33,920 nt of DNA, taken from assembly GCA_903845155.1 (NCBI GenBank), contig CAIMWN010000116.1, positions 1 through 33,920 of the forward strand. Direction: 5' to 3'. Positions 1-9,779 of this stretch are shown one piece after another (positions within the stretch are counted from its first letter, which is position 1; each line of letters starts with the position of its first letter). Origin of the DNA: Oligoflexia bacterium (GTDB taxonomy: Bacteria > Bdellovibrionota > UBA1018 > CAIMNF01). Below the pieces are notes generated by a model. It ran no database searches. It saw only the letters and a list, made by a program, of their open reading frames with translations, and was not told the origin of the DNA. Made by a program: the position numbers and the translations under genes.

Positions 1-537
1 GGGTTGAGTGCTTAAATCAGTATCGGTATCAGCGGTGAGTGTTGGCGTTGTGGTCAACACCAATTGAGTCGCAGTTCCCACTGTTCCTGTTGCGTGAAAA
101 GTAACAGAGAATGCAGTGCCACTTACAGTGGCGGTAATCGTTGTTGCACCTAAAATACTTCCTAAGGTAAGAGTTGAAGATGCGAGACCATTGATATTGC
201 TTAAGTTAGAAGCACTCGATAATGTTCCGCCCCCTGATGTAATTGCCCAGTTTACAGCAGCGCCAGCGAGCACCGTATTGCTTGCGTCTTTTACCACCAC
301 AACAAAAGGAGATGCCAATATCGACCCTGCCGTACCGCTTTGTGAATCACCACTGACGATGGCAATACTTGCGGGTTCAATTACTGGAGCTAAACTTTTG
401 GTCTGAGATGCATTATATAAAACTGAATTAAACCGTGGTTGCCCGCTACATGCTAAAAGCGATAAGCTAAGCGCAATCGAAATGAATTCTGTAAAATGTT
501 TGAAATGTAAAACTTTGAAATTAATTTTACTTTTCAC
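1..537 (-). CDS. Ig-like (Big_1/invasin-type) lipoprotein, partial
   Basis: This gene is absent from the ORF track because it starts with GTG and runs off the left edge. Translating the minus strand from 537 gives 179 open codons. The N-terminus is lysine-rich, then hydrophobic, and ends in the lipobox SLLAC, so it is a predicted lipoprotein. From about residue 55 to 150 the sequence (AGAAVNWAITSGGG, then NGLASSTLTLG, then TTITATVSGT) has the pattern of the bacterial Ig-like domain group 1 found in invasins and intimins. The GTG lies 2 nt after the stop of the giant lipoprotein gene and is preceded by a modest TAGGA ribosome site, so it is probably the next gene of the same operon. The + strand ORF 116-406 is its antisense shadow. 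The C-terminus is unknown. Function is inferred as a surface or periplasm-facing adhesive lipoprotein. Confidence 0.8.
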   Translation of the reverse strand, partial: MKSKINFKVLHFKHFTEFISIALSLSLLACSGQPRFNSVLYNASQTKSLAPVIEPASIAIVSGDSQSGTAGSILASPFVVVVKDASNTVLAGAAVNWAITSGGGTLSSASNLSNINGLASSTLTLGSILGATTITATVSGTAFSVTFHATGTVGTATQLVLTTTPTLTADTDTDLSTQP

Positions 538-539
538 TG

Positions 540-3500
540 TTATGGTCCTACTTGGCCCGAGCAGCGAAGTGATACGGGGTTATTCCCAAGAGTAGGAGAA
601 CCTGAATAAGTTATATTGTTTAATCCAAAATTATATCTAGATGTACCATTATCGTAGTAGCCAGAATTTGGACCCGCCAACTGGCCAGTTATTACTCCAT
701 TAGTAGCAGCACCCCCAGCCGAAATATACGTCGTTTGGACATTTGGAATAGTTCCGTAGTCTATGTTTGACATTGTTATCGTTTTTGATCCTAAAATAGC
801 ATCTACTGAAACGGCTCTCACGCCAAACAAAGGTAAAAATATATTTGAACTAGAAGTCGTACCAAAAAAAGTATTGTTAGTGGTGTTACTAAAAACTTGT
901 GTTGGGCCAACGGTTCCATTCATTAAGTAGCCAGCTAGTAAACTATCTCCAGCATCAAGAGCACTTTGAATAAAGTATCCTCCACTTGCGGATGGCCCAT
1001 AATATTGAGTTGAAGCCCATTCATAAATATTATCTACTAAATTTGAAACTTCATAACGAGAGTAACAGTTTGCGCTGAGATAAGTCCCATTCATAAGTCC
1101 TGAATTAGTAAGAGAAGAAGTGCTTGGATTTGGAATCGTTACACCATATAAATAGCCTCCCGATGCATTATTGGACCCAGGCGTATTGCACGAGCCATTA
1201 GTCGGTAATGCGCTTCCATTAAAAATGGTAGCGAGCACACCCGCATTGCGATTATTCACATTTACGCCCTGAGGTGCTCTTGCAATGACAAACTCATGTA
1301 ACCTCATAAGCCTAAGTTTAGTATTTCCATTTCCATCCACTACTCCGGCGTAGTTACGTGTTTGACAAGTATTGTATGCTTGAGACTGAGTTAACCCCGT
1401 TGAGTTATACCCAGGATAATTGGTGCGAATAAGTGATCGTGATGTATTTGAAATTGCTGCCGTTTCTGCACTCCAGCCCAATGTAACATCTTTTATATAG
1501 CAACTTGCTATAGTCGAGCCGGCAGTCGTCCCCGCCCCCGTTTTCAAATAAACCTGATTATTTGAACCACCTGAAGGAGCAGCGGACCCATAAGCTGCAG
1601 CAACTGCACTTATTTTACAACCATTCTGCCATCGGTCGACAATTAAACTATAGCCTAAATCCCATTTGGTTTGATCATATCCGCTTGATGCTCCATAAGC
1701 ACTTGCCCCCGTCCCACCCCAAGCATAAGCACAAGAGTAGTTCGTAGATCTACTCACGCCAGTTGAAAACGTAAACCCTAAGAGAGTAGTACATGCTTCA
1801 CGGTTCACAATCCATCTATGAAGTAGCGACATATTTGTTGGTGGAACATAAACTTGAATATAGGAATCATTCACAACCGTTGGATTCACTTCTACACCAG
1901 TTACCACCGGTTTAATTTGATAATAATAAGTAGTTTGAGTTGCAGGAGTCCAATCTGAAAACGACTGTGTGGTGCTGGTGCCAACGAGAGTAGAAGTGGT
2001 AAAACTCGCAGAGGTATCACGATAAATATTATAAGAACTCGCAGAGCCGCTTGGAGTAAAAGTAAATAATTCCCATCCCAGTTTTACTACTGCTGTTGGC
2101 ATCAGAGTCATGTTCCCAGTACCCGCTGATGAAAACACAATAGCCGTACCTGCCGCTGCATTTGCAGCAGTACTTGCGAGTTGCATCGTCGTAGAATTTA
2201 CTTTAATCACCCAATAATTGCTTGCATTCGTGAGCCCACCAGGAGCGGTACCATCCGTGTTAAACGTAACTTGCACACCGGTCGCAAAAACAGTATTTGA
2301 GGTAATTTGATTGGTGGTAGTGTTCACAGCAGTGTTTATAAAACCAGCAACCGCCCCTAAATTCTCGTCCCAGCGGTTTGCGCCAGTATTTCCATAAGCA
2401 GTATCAACAGTACCAATATCTGTATAAACCGGCCCCAGTGCTACAACATCACTCCAACCATTGAAAGTTGCAGCAGTAACGTTTGGCGTAGTAATCGAAA
2501 CGCTGTTGGTATTCCCATCGGATTCATCGATGGAATCATAGGCATTCACTTTTAATTGGTAAGTGGTGCCCGGAGTGAGGCCCGTGATGTTGTAACTTGC
2601 AAGTGAAGTGGGCGCGATGTGAGCAGAAGTGATCACCGTAGCGCCGGCTGTTGCGCGAACAATATAATAAGTAGCAAGAGTTTGCGCCGTCCACTGCACG
2701 GTTGCACCGGTTGCAGTTAAATTGGTGTAACCTGTCGCTCCGCCAAAAGAGAACGAAGTAATAGGCGTGATTCCTGTTCCACCCAATGTGTCGGTCGCGG
2801 TATAACTGATTGATTGAGAACTGGTGTATGGAACAGTGAGAGTACCACTCACCGCTCCTGTTGCAGTAGGAGTGAATTTCACCGTGATGGTGCAGTTTTG
2901 TGCAGCACCGAGTACTACGCTTGTGCAAGTACTAGCTGAAATTGAATAGCCCGTACCACTCACTGTTGGAGTACCAATTGTAGCACTCACAGTGGTGTTG
3001 TTGCTTACTTGAATGACTTGACTTCCGTAAGTGTTGGTCGCCACATTCCCAAAATTATAAGGCGAAGGAGAAAGCGTAAGTGTAGGCTGCGGAGCATTCC
3101 CTACACCTGAGATAGAAATGCTCGTAGTTTGAGCAGCACCTTGTGCATTGGTATAATTTAAAGTGAGTGCACCGAGAACTGATCCAGGGATAGTCGGCGC
3201 AAACTGAACGGTGATGGTGCACGTTGCGGGGCTGGAGGTAGATGAAAGTGTAGTCGCTGTAGGCGTGGTATAACATCCGTCACTAGTAACACTGAAGCCG
3301 GTACCCGTAATCGTGGACGATTGAAAAGTAGCCGCCCCACTCGAGTTATTGGAAATAATAAAACTATTACTTGCGGTTGATCCGGCAGCAGTAAGCGGAA
3401 ATGCATAGGTACTAGGCGCACTGGTAATGGAGGGTTGGGGTAAAATCGCAGTTCCCGAAAGTGATTCCACATAAGTATACGGCGTATTCACAGAATCTTT

Positions 3501-6500
3501 GTAGCTCACCGTCACGTACCCAGTATCACTCCCTGCAGTTGTCGGAGTGTATAGGACAGTGACATTACAACTCGCACCCACCGCTACACTATTACCTGCA
3601 CAGGTATCAGCAGTAATGGAATAACGTGCTCCGCTCGCGACGTCAGTATTCATGGTGGCTGTCGCAGTGCCCGCATTAGTGATCGTAAAAGTTTGACTTG
3701 AAGTGGCTCCAATATTCACATTTCCATATGCAAGAGTACTGGGCGATGTGATCACAATCGGACGAAGAGTGATTGCAGCAGTACCGGTTAAACTTACTGT
3801 TGTGGTCATCGCTGTAGACGATGCATTGGTGTAATTCAAAGTGAGTGTACCAATCATTGAGCCTACGTTGGTTGGAGTATAAACCACAACAATGGTGCAA
3901 GTAGAAGGAGTGCTTGTGGAGGTAATCACTTTTCCGCTGCAATTATCGCTTGCGGCTTGAATACTAAAGCCACCGCCTGTAATCGTTGCCGCCTGAAAAG
4001 TTGCTTGCCCAGAACTAGAATTGGAAATGGTAAAAGTTTTAGTCACACTTGAACCAGGATTCACAGTACCAAAATCCCAAGACAGAGGCGCAGAAACCAC
4101 TACAGGTTGTGGAAGCGTTGCGGTTGCGGAATACGGTACCGTAATAGTGTACGAAGGCGACGAGCTCGTGCCAGTATACGGAAAATTTACATATCCTGAA
4201 TAACTACCCGCACTGCTTGGAGCGAATTGCATCACTACTGAACAAGATGCTCCTGAAATGAGCACATGGCTCGAACAAGTATCAGTGGTGAACGTAAACG
4301 GTGTCGTCGTGCCAGTAGATGCGGTTAAACTTGCAGTCGAGATGCTCGCCAAATCCGTACCCGAATTAATAATGGTAATACTGAGTGAAGACGATGAACT
4401 AGTAGACGTAGTTGCATAGGTTAAACTACTTGCTGCTGCAATAAGGATCGGCCTCACGGCTGAATTTGGAGTTCCCGTACCGCTTAAACCTTGTGTGGTC
4501 GAAAGAGCGGTTCCATCAGGTGAAGTATAAGGAATGGTAAAAGTGCCCGTATAAACAGCAGTAGTAGCGGGAGTAAAAGTAACATCCACTGAGCACAAAC
4601 CGCCCACAGCAATGGTTTGCCCGGCACAAGTATTGTTAGAAAGGCTAAAGGTGGTTGATCCCGTAGTCGTCCACGGTGTTGCACCAATGGCTGCGGCGGC
4701 AGTTCCAAGGTTGGTATAAGTAATGGTCTGAATCTGAGAAGTGGTCGTTTGAACATTGCCAAAGTTATAAGTACCCATTCCAGAATAAATAATGGGACGT
4801 AAGGTTCCCGCCATTCCACCGGTGAGCGAAATAGAACTGGCAGCTGTAGCGCCTGCAGAATTGGTGTAATTCAAGGTCAATGTTGAGAAGCTCGTTGCTA
4901 GCGCTGTCGGTGCAAACCGTACCGTAACTGTACACGAGGTTGGTGCAGATGAAGAAACGGTTTTAGATACGCAGGTATTTGAAGTAATCGTATACTGCGT
5001 GGAATTTGAAAGTGTTGCAGTGCCCGCTGCTGCAAACGTGATTCCACCCACAGATGAATTAGTAATGGTAAAGGTTTGTGAAGCATTACTGCCTTGAGCG
5101 ATCAATCCGAAATCATTCGATGCAGGAGATACGGCAATCGTTGATGGAACCACTACCCCAGTTCCTGTTAATGCTTGTGAAACAGTAAACGAAGATGAGT
5201 CGGGCGCGGCGTACGTCATTTGCAGAGTACCTGTGTGTGAACCCGTTGCAACAGGCGCGTAAGTCAAAACAGCTGTACAACTGGATCCAACGGTTAAGGA
5301 CTGACTGCTGCAATTATCGCTAGAAGTGGTAAAAAAAGCTGAATTTGTTCCACTAAAACTAAACGCTCCCAGAGTTGCAGTTGCAGTGCCAGAGTTTGTT
5401 AAAGTGAGTGTTGCTGTTGAAGTTGCGTTAACAAAGGTACTTGCAAACGATGTCAATGCCGGCGAAAGCGAAAGTACAGGTCTGAGCGTTCCCGCCATTC
5501 CACCTGTGAGCGAAATATTGCTAGCTGATGCTACTCCTGAAGAATTGGTATAATTTAAACTGAGAACTGAAAAACTAGTCGCAACCGCAGTAGGCGCAAA
5601 TCGCACCGTGACCGCACAAGACGTAGGCGCTGATGAAGAAACGGTTTTAGACACGCAAGTATTTGCAGTAATGGTATACTGAGTAGAATTAGAAAGTGTT
5701 GCCGTTCCTGATGCCGCAAAAGTAATTCCACCAGTAGATGGATTCGTAATCGTGAATGTTTGGGAAGCATTCGCTCCTTGTGCAATTAATCCATAATCAT
5801 TTGAAGCTGGTGAAGCTGCAATCGTAGATGACGCAACCTCAGCCGTACCCGAAAGCGATTCAGAAACAGAATAAGAACTTGAGTCGGGCGCAGTGTAGCT
5901 CAATTGTAACGATCCTGAATGTGTCCCTGCCGAAACCGGTGCGTAAGTGAGTTGCACCGTACAACTTGCCCCAACCGAAAGGGACGCAGAACTACAGGTA
6001 TCACTAGAAATACTAAATAGCGCAGCGTTGGTGCCCGCTACACTGATCGTTCCTAATGTTGCTGCAGCACTACCGGAGTTGGCCATCGTCAATGTGGTGG
6101 AAGCACTCATTCCCGCAGTCACTCCTGAAAACGAAGCTATCGACGGAGAAAAGGAAAGCACTGGCCTCAGTGTTCCTGTCATTCCGCCCGTGAGCGACAC
6201 TGAGGAAGTTAAGCTCGTTGCTGATGCATTGGTGTAATTTAAGATCAAGCTCGAAAAACTGGTGGCAATTGCAGTGGGAGCAAATCTTACACTCACCGCG
6301 CACGACAATGGCGAAGAGGAAGAGTTTAAAGTGAGCCCCGTGCAAGTATTGGAAGTAATCGTATAATTTGTAGTATTTGCGCTGATCGATGCGCCCGTAA
6401 ATGTAGCATTACCAATGGAAGGATTCGTGATCGTGAAAACTTTGGTCCCACTTGCTCCTTGTGCAACTAAACCATAATCCCATGATCCAGGTGCCACCGT

Positions 6501-7673
6501 TACTGCCGGTGGCGCAATCACCCCTGCACCACTTAAGCTCTGAGTGTAAGTATAACTAGTTGCATCGGGCGCTTGGTAAGGAACGCTAATTTGCCCTGTA
6601 TTAGAACCCGTTGCACTCGGTGAATATCGAATACCCACCACACAGGAAGATCCAACTGCAAGCGTTGTACTTGAACAAAGATCAGAAGTAATTGCAAAAG
6701 CAGATGAGCCTGTTAATTGCAAATTTTGAATACTTGCGGTGGCAGAACCTGAGTTAGTTAAGGTAAACGATGAGGCGGACGTCGTGCTCACAATCTCATT
6801 ACCAAATGAATTTGAACCTGGTGCTCCCACCAAAACGGGACGAGCAGAAACCGAGAGACTTCCCTGAAGAGCAATATCGGTTTGTAATGTGGTATTTGAT
6901 AAATTTCGATAAACAAGACTTAAGGTTCCTGGCGTGAGACCAATCGCCGCTGGTGAAAAGGTAAGCGTAATCGCACAAGTACTCGGGCTACTCGCACTCG
7001 AAAGAGTAATGCCAGAACAAGCATCAGAAGTGACAGTGTACCCGGTGCCCAGAGAAATAGATGCGGCATTAAAGGTAACTGCACCTAAAGAGTTATTACT
7101 GATCACGAACGTTTTAGAAACAATACTTCCTTGCGGGATGGACCCATAACTATAACTTGAGGGATTAGACGCCACCTGTGCCTGCGGCAAGCTTGCCGTA
7201 CCGCTGTAAGGAATCGAAAGTGTTTTGGTAGTGCCCGATGGAGTTTGATAGGAAATTACAAATGAACCTTCATCCGTACTGGAACTAACAGGTGCATACG
7301 TAAGACCGACCGTACAAGATCCACCCGATAACAAGGTGGTGCCATTACAAAGATCACTCACTATGCTAAAATCAGCTGCCGACCCAACGGAAGAAGTCAG
7401 CGCTTCCCCGCTCACTACCGCAATGTCCTGCCCCACATTCGTAATGGATAAACTCACAGTTTGGGGAGTACCCACCACAGTGGCAATATATGAAGCAGAA
7501 CTAGGAGCTGCAATTAAAATAGGAGGCGTGTTGGCTACAGTACCACCAGTGCTCGTATTTGCAGTCGTGGTTGGCGAAAAAGCAGCGTCAACTCCTGAGG
7601 AAGGGTTTTGACACGCAGAAAGTGCCATGAAAAATAAAATCAATTGAGGATACTTAAAAATAAATTTCATCAT
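540..7673 (-). CDS. giant multidomain lipoprotein: 14 Ig-like (choice-of-anchor D) repeats, FN3, FGE/C-lectin-like C-terminus
   Basis: About 2,377 residues. The N-terminus MMKFIFKYPQLILFF ends in lipobox ALSAC. Residues ~50-1636 form 14 domains of ~113 residues, each with a Y/FG strand near its start, a T(I/L)TN strand and two cysteines in the pattern DxC...SC(x)V, which probably form a disulfide. This resembles choice-of-anchor D/ASH-type Ig folds. An FN3-like domain follows (~1638-1725), then a second FN3-like segment interrupted by a Gly/Thr-rich module. The ~430-residue C-terminus has EVSNLVDNIYEWAS and LFGVRAVSVD, like the formylglycine-generating-enzyme/C-type-lectin fold, here probably for binding. 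The start is ATG at 7673, not the tracked TTG at 7679: GGAG is 8 nt before this ATG but only 2 nt before the TTG. It is the sixth gene of the motor operon. A surface adhesin role is inferred. Confidence 0.9.
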   Translation of the reverse strand: MMKFIFKYPQLILFFMALSACQNPSSGVDAAFSPTTTANTSTGGTVANTPPILIAAPSSASYIATVVGTPQTVSLSITNVGQDIAVVSGEALTSSVGSAADFSIVSDLCNGTTLLSGGSCTVGLTYAPVSSSTDEGSFVISYQTPSGTTKTLSIPYSGTASLPQAQVASNPSSYSYGSIPQGSIVSKTFVISNNSLGAVTFNAASISLGTGYTVTSDACSGITLSSASSPSTCAITLTFSPAAIGLTPGTLSLVYRNLSNTTLQTDIALQGSLSVSARPVLVGAPGSNSFGNEIVSTTSASSFTLTNSGSATASIQNLQLTGSSAFAITSDLCSSTTLAVGSSCVVGIRYSPSATGSNTGQISVPYQAPDATSYTYTQSLSGAGVIAPPAVTVAPGSWDYGLVAQGASGTKVFTITNPSIGNATFTGASISANTTNYTITSNTCTGLTLNSSSSPLSCAVSVRFAPTAIATSFSSLILNYTNASATSLTSSVSLTGGMTGTLRPVLSFSPSIASFSGVTAGMSASTTLTMANSGSAAATLGTISVAGTNAALFSISSDTCSSASLSVGASCTVQLTYAPVSAGTHSGSLQLSYTAPDSSSYSVSESLSGTAEVASSTIAASPASNDYGLIAQGANASQTFTITNPSTGGITFAASGTATLSNSTQYTITANTCVSKTVSSSAPTSCAVTVRFAPTAVATSFSVLSLNYTNSSGVASASNISLTGGMAGTLRPVLSLSPALTSFASTFVNATSTATLTLTNSGTATATLGAFSFSGTNSAFFTTSSDNCSSQSLTVGSSCTAVLTYAPVATGSHTGTLQMTYAAPDSSSFTVSQALTGTGVVVPSTIAVSPASNDFGLIAQGSNASQTFTITNSSVGGITFAAAGTATLSNSTQYTITSNTCVSKTVSSSAPTSCTVTVRFAPTALATSFSTLTLNYTNSAGATAASSISLTGGMAGTLRPIIYSGMGTYNFGNVQTTTSQIQTITYTNLGTAAAAIGATPWTTTGSTTFSLSNNTCAGQTIAVGGLCSVDVTFTPATTAVYTGTFTIPYTSPDGTALSTTQGLSGTGTPNSAVRPILIAAASSLTYATTSTSSSSSLSITIINSGTDLASISTASLTASTGTTTPFTFTTDTCSSHVLISGASCSVVMQFAPSSAGSYSGYVNFPYTGTSSSPSYTITVPYSATATLPQPVVVSAPLSWDFGTVNPGSSVTKTFTISNSSSGQATFQAATITGGGFSIQAASDNCSGKVITSTSTPSTCTIVVVYTPTNVGSMIGTLTLNYTNASSTAMTTTVSLTGTAAITLRPIVITSPSTLAYGNVNIGATSSQTFTITNAGTATATMNTDVASGARYSITADTCAGNSVAVGASCNVTVLYTPTTAGSDTGYVTVSYKDSVNTPYTYVESLSGTAILPQPSITSAPSTYAFPLTAAGSTASNSFIISNNSSGAATFQSSTITGTGFSVTSDGCYTTPTATTLSSTSSPATCTITVQFAPTIPGSVLGALTLNYTNAQGAAQTTSISISGVGNAPQPTLTLSPSPYNFGNVATNTYGSQVIQVSNNTTVSATIGTPTVSGTGYSISASTCTSVVLGAAQNCTITVKFTPTATGAVSGTLTVPYTSSQSISYTATDTLGGTGITPITSFSFGGATGYTNLTATGATVQWTAQTLATYYIVRATAGATVITSAHIAPTSLASYNITGLTPGTTYQLKVNAYDSIDESDGNTNSVSITTPNVTAATFNGWSDVVALGPVYTDIGTVDTAYGNTGANRWDENLGAVAGFINTAVNTTTNQITSNTVFATGVQVTFNTDGTAPGGLTNASNYWVIKVNSTTMQLASTAANAAAGTAIVFSSAGTGNMTLMPTAVVKLGWELFTFTPSGSASSYNIYRDTSASFTTSTLVGTSTTQSFSDWTPATQTTYYYQIKPVVTGVEVNPTVVNDSYIQVYVPPTNMSLLHRWIVNREACTTLLGFTFSTGVSRSTNYSCAYAWGGTGASAYGASSGYDQTKWDLGYSLIVDRWQNGCKISAVAAAYGSAAPSGGSNNQVYLKTGAGTTAGSTIASCYIKDVTLGWSAETAAISNTSRSLIRTNYPGYNSTGLTQSQAYNTCQTRNYAGVVDGNGNTKLRLMRLHEFVIARAPQGVNVNNRNAGVLATIFNGSALPTNGSCNTPGSNNASGGYLYGVTIPNPSTSSLTNSGLMNGTYLSANCYSRYEVSNLVDNIYEWASTQYYGPSASGGYFIQSALDAGDSLLAGYLMNGTVGPTQVFSNTTNNTFFGTTSSSNIFLPLFGVRAVSVDAILGSKTITMSNIDYGTIPNVQTTYISAGGAATNGVITGQLAGPNSGYYDNGTSRYNFGLNNITYSGSPTLGNNPVSLRCSGQVGP
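2766..7529 (-). repeat. 14 tandem Ig-like domain repeats with a two-domain (684 bp) higher-order unit
   Basis: Domains alternate between two subtypes. Odd domains carry a VGASCTV-type second cysteine and a Y(T)APDSSS strand. Even domains carry NSTQYTIT, SSSAPTSCAV and LNYTN. The string GTTCCCGCCATTCCACC recurs at 4804, 5488 and (diverged) 6172, spaced exactly 684 bp apart, or 228 codons. The domain pairs in this central part are nearly identical, which points to recent duplication or gene conversion. Outer copies are more diverged. Confidence 0.85.
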
Positions 7674-7675
7674 TT

Positions 7676-8296
7676 TCAAAGCTCCATGGGAATACTGATT
7701 TTTAAGAAAAATGCTGAAAACGATTTGCCATTCGAGCTAAAACTACCCGCACGAAGCTGAGTTGCAATCCAATGACTGAAAACTGGAAAACCATAGGTAA
7801 GTTGTGCTGTGATTCCGGAAGCTGGATAGATCTGAGAATTGCCCGTTAGTAATAATTCCTCAGCCCCAACGCCAATAGAGAGCGTTTTCTCCCGGGCTTG
7901 TGACTCACTTTGAATCACTCCTTCAGGGTTCCGTAGCTCATGGGTTTCATAGATAAAGGAACCTAAAATTGCGTAATGGGCAGCGAGCACGAATCCGGTG
8001 TATAAACTTCCAAAATTTGTATTAAACATTTGTGCGAGCGATCCTTGAAACCCCCACGACCTGGAAAAACCATATGCATACCCCAAACTCACGCCCATTC
8101 CCGACAGCGGAACCAAAGTGCTGAGATTCGCATATTCCGCTCCAATCGAAAACGCACTCTTCTTCACATCATCTATCACTGAAATATTAAGTTTTTGTGC
8201 GTTACCCGCCAGCTCTGCAAATGCTGATTCATTGAGTGCCCAAAATAAGAAAATAAGTCCCAAAGAGTAGATCAACTTAAGCCGCGCGCTTTTCAT
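7676..8296 (-). CDS. predicted small outer-membrane beta-barrel protein
   Basis: 206 residues with a clear signal peptide, likely cleaved after ESAFA (~residue 27). The mature part is a run of alternating polar and hydrophobic segments (AFSIGAEYANL, GMGVSLGYAYGF, GITAQLTYGF) typical of short antiparallel strands of an outer-membrane barrel of about eight strands. No named family was recognised. It starts at an ATG behind a strong GGAGGAG site and overlaps the end of the FliF/FliG-like gene by 20 nt. Its stop lies just before the giant lipoprotein start, so the three are probably translated from one message. From context it may be the outer-membrane partner or anchor of the stator-linked assembly. 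The barrel call is an inference from composition, and the C-terminus lacks the usual terminal aromatic residue. Confidence 0.65.
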   Translation of the reverse strand: MKSARLKLIYSLGLIFLFWALNESAFAELAGNAQKLNISVIDDVKKSAFSIGAEYANLSTLVPLSGMGVSLGYAYGFSRSWGFQGSLAQMFNTNFGSLYTGFVLAAHYAILGSFIYETHELRNPEGVIQSESQAREKTLSIGVGAEELLLTGNSQIYPASGITAQLTYGFPVFSHWIATQLRAGSFSSNGKSFSAFFLKISIPMEL

Positions 8297-9779
8297 CGCT
8301 CTCCTCCATTTTCTCTTCGTATTGATGCAGCGATTCTTTCACCAAGAAACGAAAAGCAGATGAATCACGGTTCGGCCTGACTTTTTGAGAATACTCCCTC
8401 ACTAAGTTTCGCTTCTTCTCAGGCAAGGACTCAAGCAAACTTTCTAAAATAACAGTTGGTCCCACCATCGCTTGAGCCAAATCCTGAGCATTCAATTTAT
8501 CCGTGAAACCTTGCCTTACCTCTAACGGCAGGAGCGCAAACCAAACCAAACTTTGAACTTGCCTGCGAAACGACGAAGGAATAGAGGATGGATCATTGAA
8601 GATGGAAAGCTCATCCTCAGAAGACAGAGTACCCAACTCAAATCCACTTTCGAACACACGTTTTTGCGAGTGGACTTCAGGGAATGATATATGAAGTGAC
8701 TTTTCGCGAGAGGACTTGGCCTCACTCATCACATGAATCTTCTCTAGCAAAGAAAGTGGCGAGTCCTTTAACCTCATCGGTGTCAACTTTGAATAATCTC
8801 CGGAATTATTTTTCAATGACTGAAACAAATCCTCTTGTGAAAGGTGCGAAAATGCGGGCGCTTTTAGATATGCAGGATGCTGATGATAAGCCTCGGCCGC
8901 AGGCTCAAGTTTGGAAACATAAGCCGCATATTCCTCGCCGTGTGTGAAGTTCTTTAGTATGGCCTCACACTGTGTTGTTGAAAAGTTCTTCCAAAGCCAG
9001 GCACCATACTGGTCCAATTTGCACCAATAGCAATCAGAGAAAAGCGCAAGCACCGACTGATCAGACAAGGCATGAAGGCGATCTAAACCTGCACCTTGCA
9101 CCGCCCCCTCTGAACTTCTTTGAATGACCGGAGCAGGTATAGAGGCAAACTCTGGTGCACGCTCAACAGAAGAGCCCTGATGACTGGTCACTTGCTGAAT
9201 CAGTTTCTCGTTTCTTTTACCCGCTAAAAGTGAAAACCCCGAAACCAATAAAATGGAAAGCACGCCCAGGGCGAGAAGACCGATTAAAAAAGTCCTCAGA
9301 TCTAAATTCATTCTATCCAAAACATCCGCAACCCCCTGCCCTGATTGCTGCTTTAAGCGCGATAAAATCAGGTTTGACGTTACTTCGTCCATCTTCTTAT
9401 ACTCAAAATGTTTTTTTGAAATTGGGAAATCAAGCGCACTCTCTAAATTTGACTTTAACTCTTTCGACAACTCGGCTTCCCTGCTTACAATCGTAACATA
9501 AACTGAATCCACATCTTCAAAATCAAGTGCGTCTTGTTTTGATGAAGAGAGCACATTGACCACTTCCGTATCAACACCCGGCAATTCGGTTTTAATAGTC
9601 TTTAACTTTGCATTCACAATGATCTGAGCCGCGGGATCAACTGGAGCAATAATAGAATGTAATTTATCCTGAATGCGGGCCTCAAGATCCATCTTTAGCG
9701 TCACATTTCCAAACGCGCTTGGTTGCAAACTAAGAACCAGGCCGAAAATACCGATAAAGGTTCTAAATAGTTTACTCAT
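8277..9779 (-). CDS. FliF/FliG-like membrane protein (rotor-like component)
   Basis: 500 residues. It has a signal peptide (to about SAFG, residue 24), a periplasmic part (~25-155), one membrane helix (~161-186) and a ~310-residue cytoplasmic part. The periplasmic segment DLEARIQDKLHSIIAPVDPA, followed by a strand rich in V/I/A, resembles the second ring domain of the flagellar M-ring protein FliF. The segment with TIVSREAELSKELKSNLESA continues that likeness up to the membrane helix. After a linker, LDRLHALSDQSVLALFSDC and later GPTVILESLLESLPEKKRNL resemble the helical armadillo-like repeats of the switch protein FliG. The neighbours are a MotA/MotB pair, so a rotor-like partner of the stator is a reasonable inference. 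There are no other flagellar genes in the window. The similarity is by eye and distant. Overlaps of 8 nt and 20 nt with its neighbours indicate coupling. Confidence 0.6.
   Translation of the reverse strand: MSKLFRTFIGIFGLVLSLQPSAFGNVTLKMDLEARIQDKLHSIIAPVDPAAQIIVNAKLKTIKTELPGVDTEVVNVLSSSKQDALDFEDVDSVYVTIVSREAELSKELKSNLESALDFPISKKHFEYKKMDEVTSNLILSRLKQQSGQGVADVLDRMNLDLRTFLIGLLALGVLSILLVSGFSLLAGKRNEKLIQQVTSHQGSSVERAPEFASIPAPVIQRSSEGAVQGAGLDRLHALSDQSVLALFSDCYWCKLDQYGAWLWKNFSTTQCEAILKNFTHGEEYAAYVSKLEPAAEAYHQHPAYLKAPAFSHLSQEDLFQSLKNNSGDYSKLTPMRLKDSPLSLLEKIHVMSEAKSSREKSLHISFPEVHSQKRVFESGFELGTLSSEDELSIFNDPSSIPSSFRRQVQSLVWFALLPLEVRQGFTDKLNAQDLAQAMVGPTVILESLLESLPEKKRNLVREYSQKVRPNRDSSAFRFLVKESLHQYEEKMEESDEKRAA

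Noticed and set aside
116-406. + ORF at the left edge
   Set aside because: Antisense shadow of the Big_1 lipoprotein on the minus strand.
7677-7679. TTG start of the giant lipoprotein given in the ORF track
   Set aside because: The GGAG site is only 2 nt away from it but 8 nt from ATG 7673, which gives the same lipoprotein signal.
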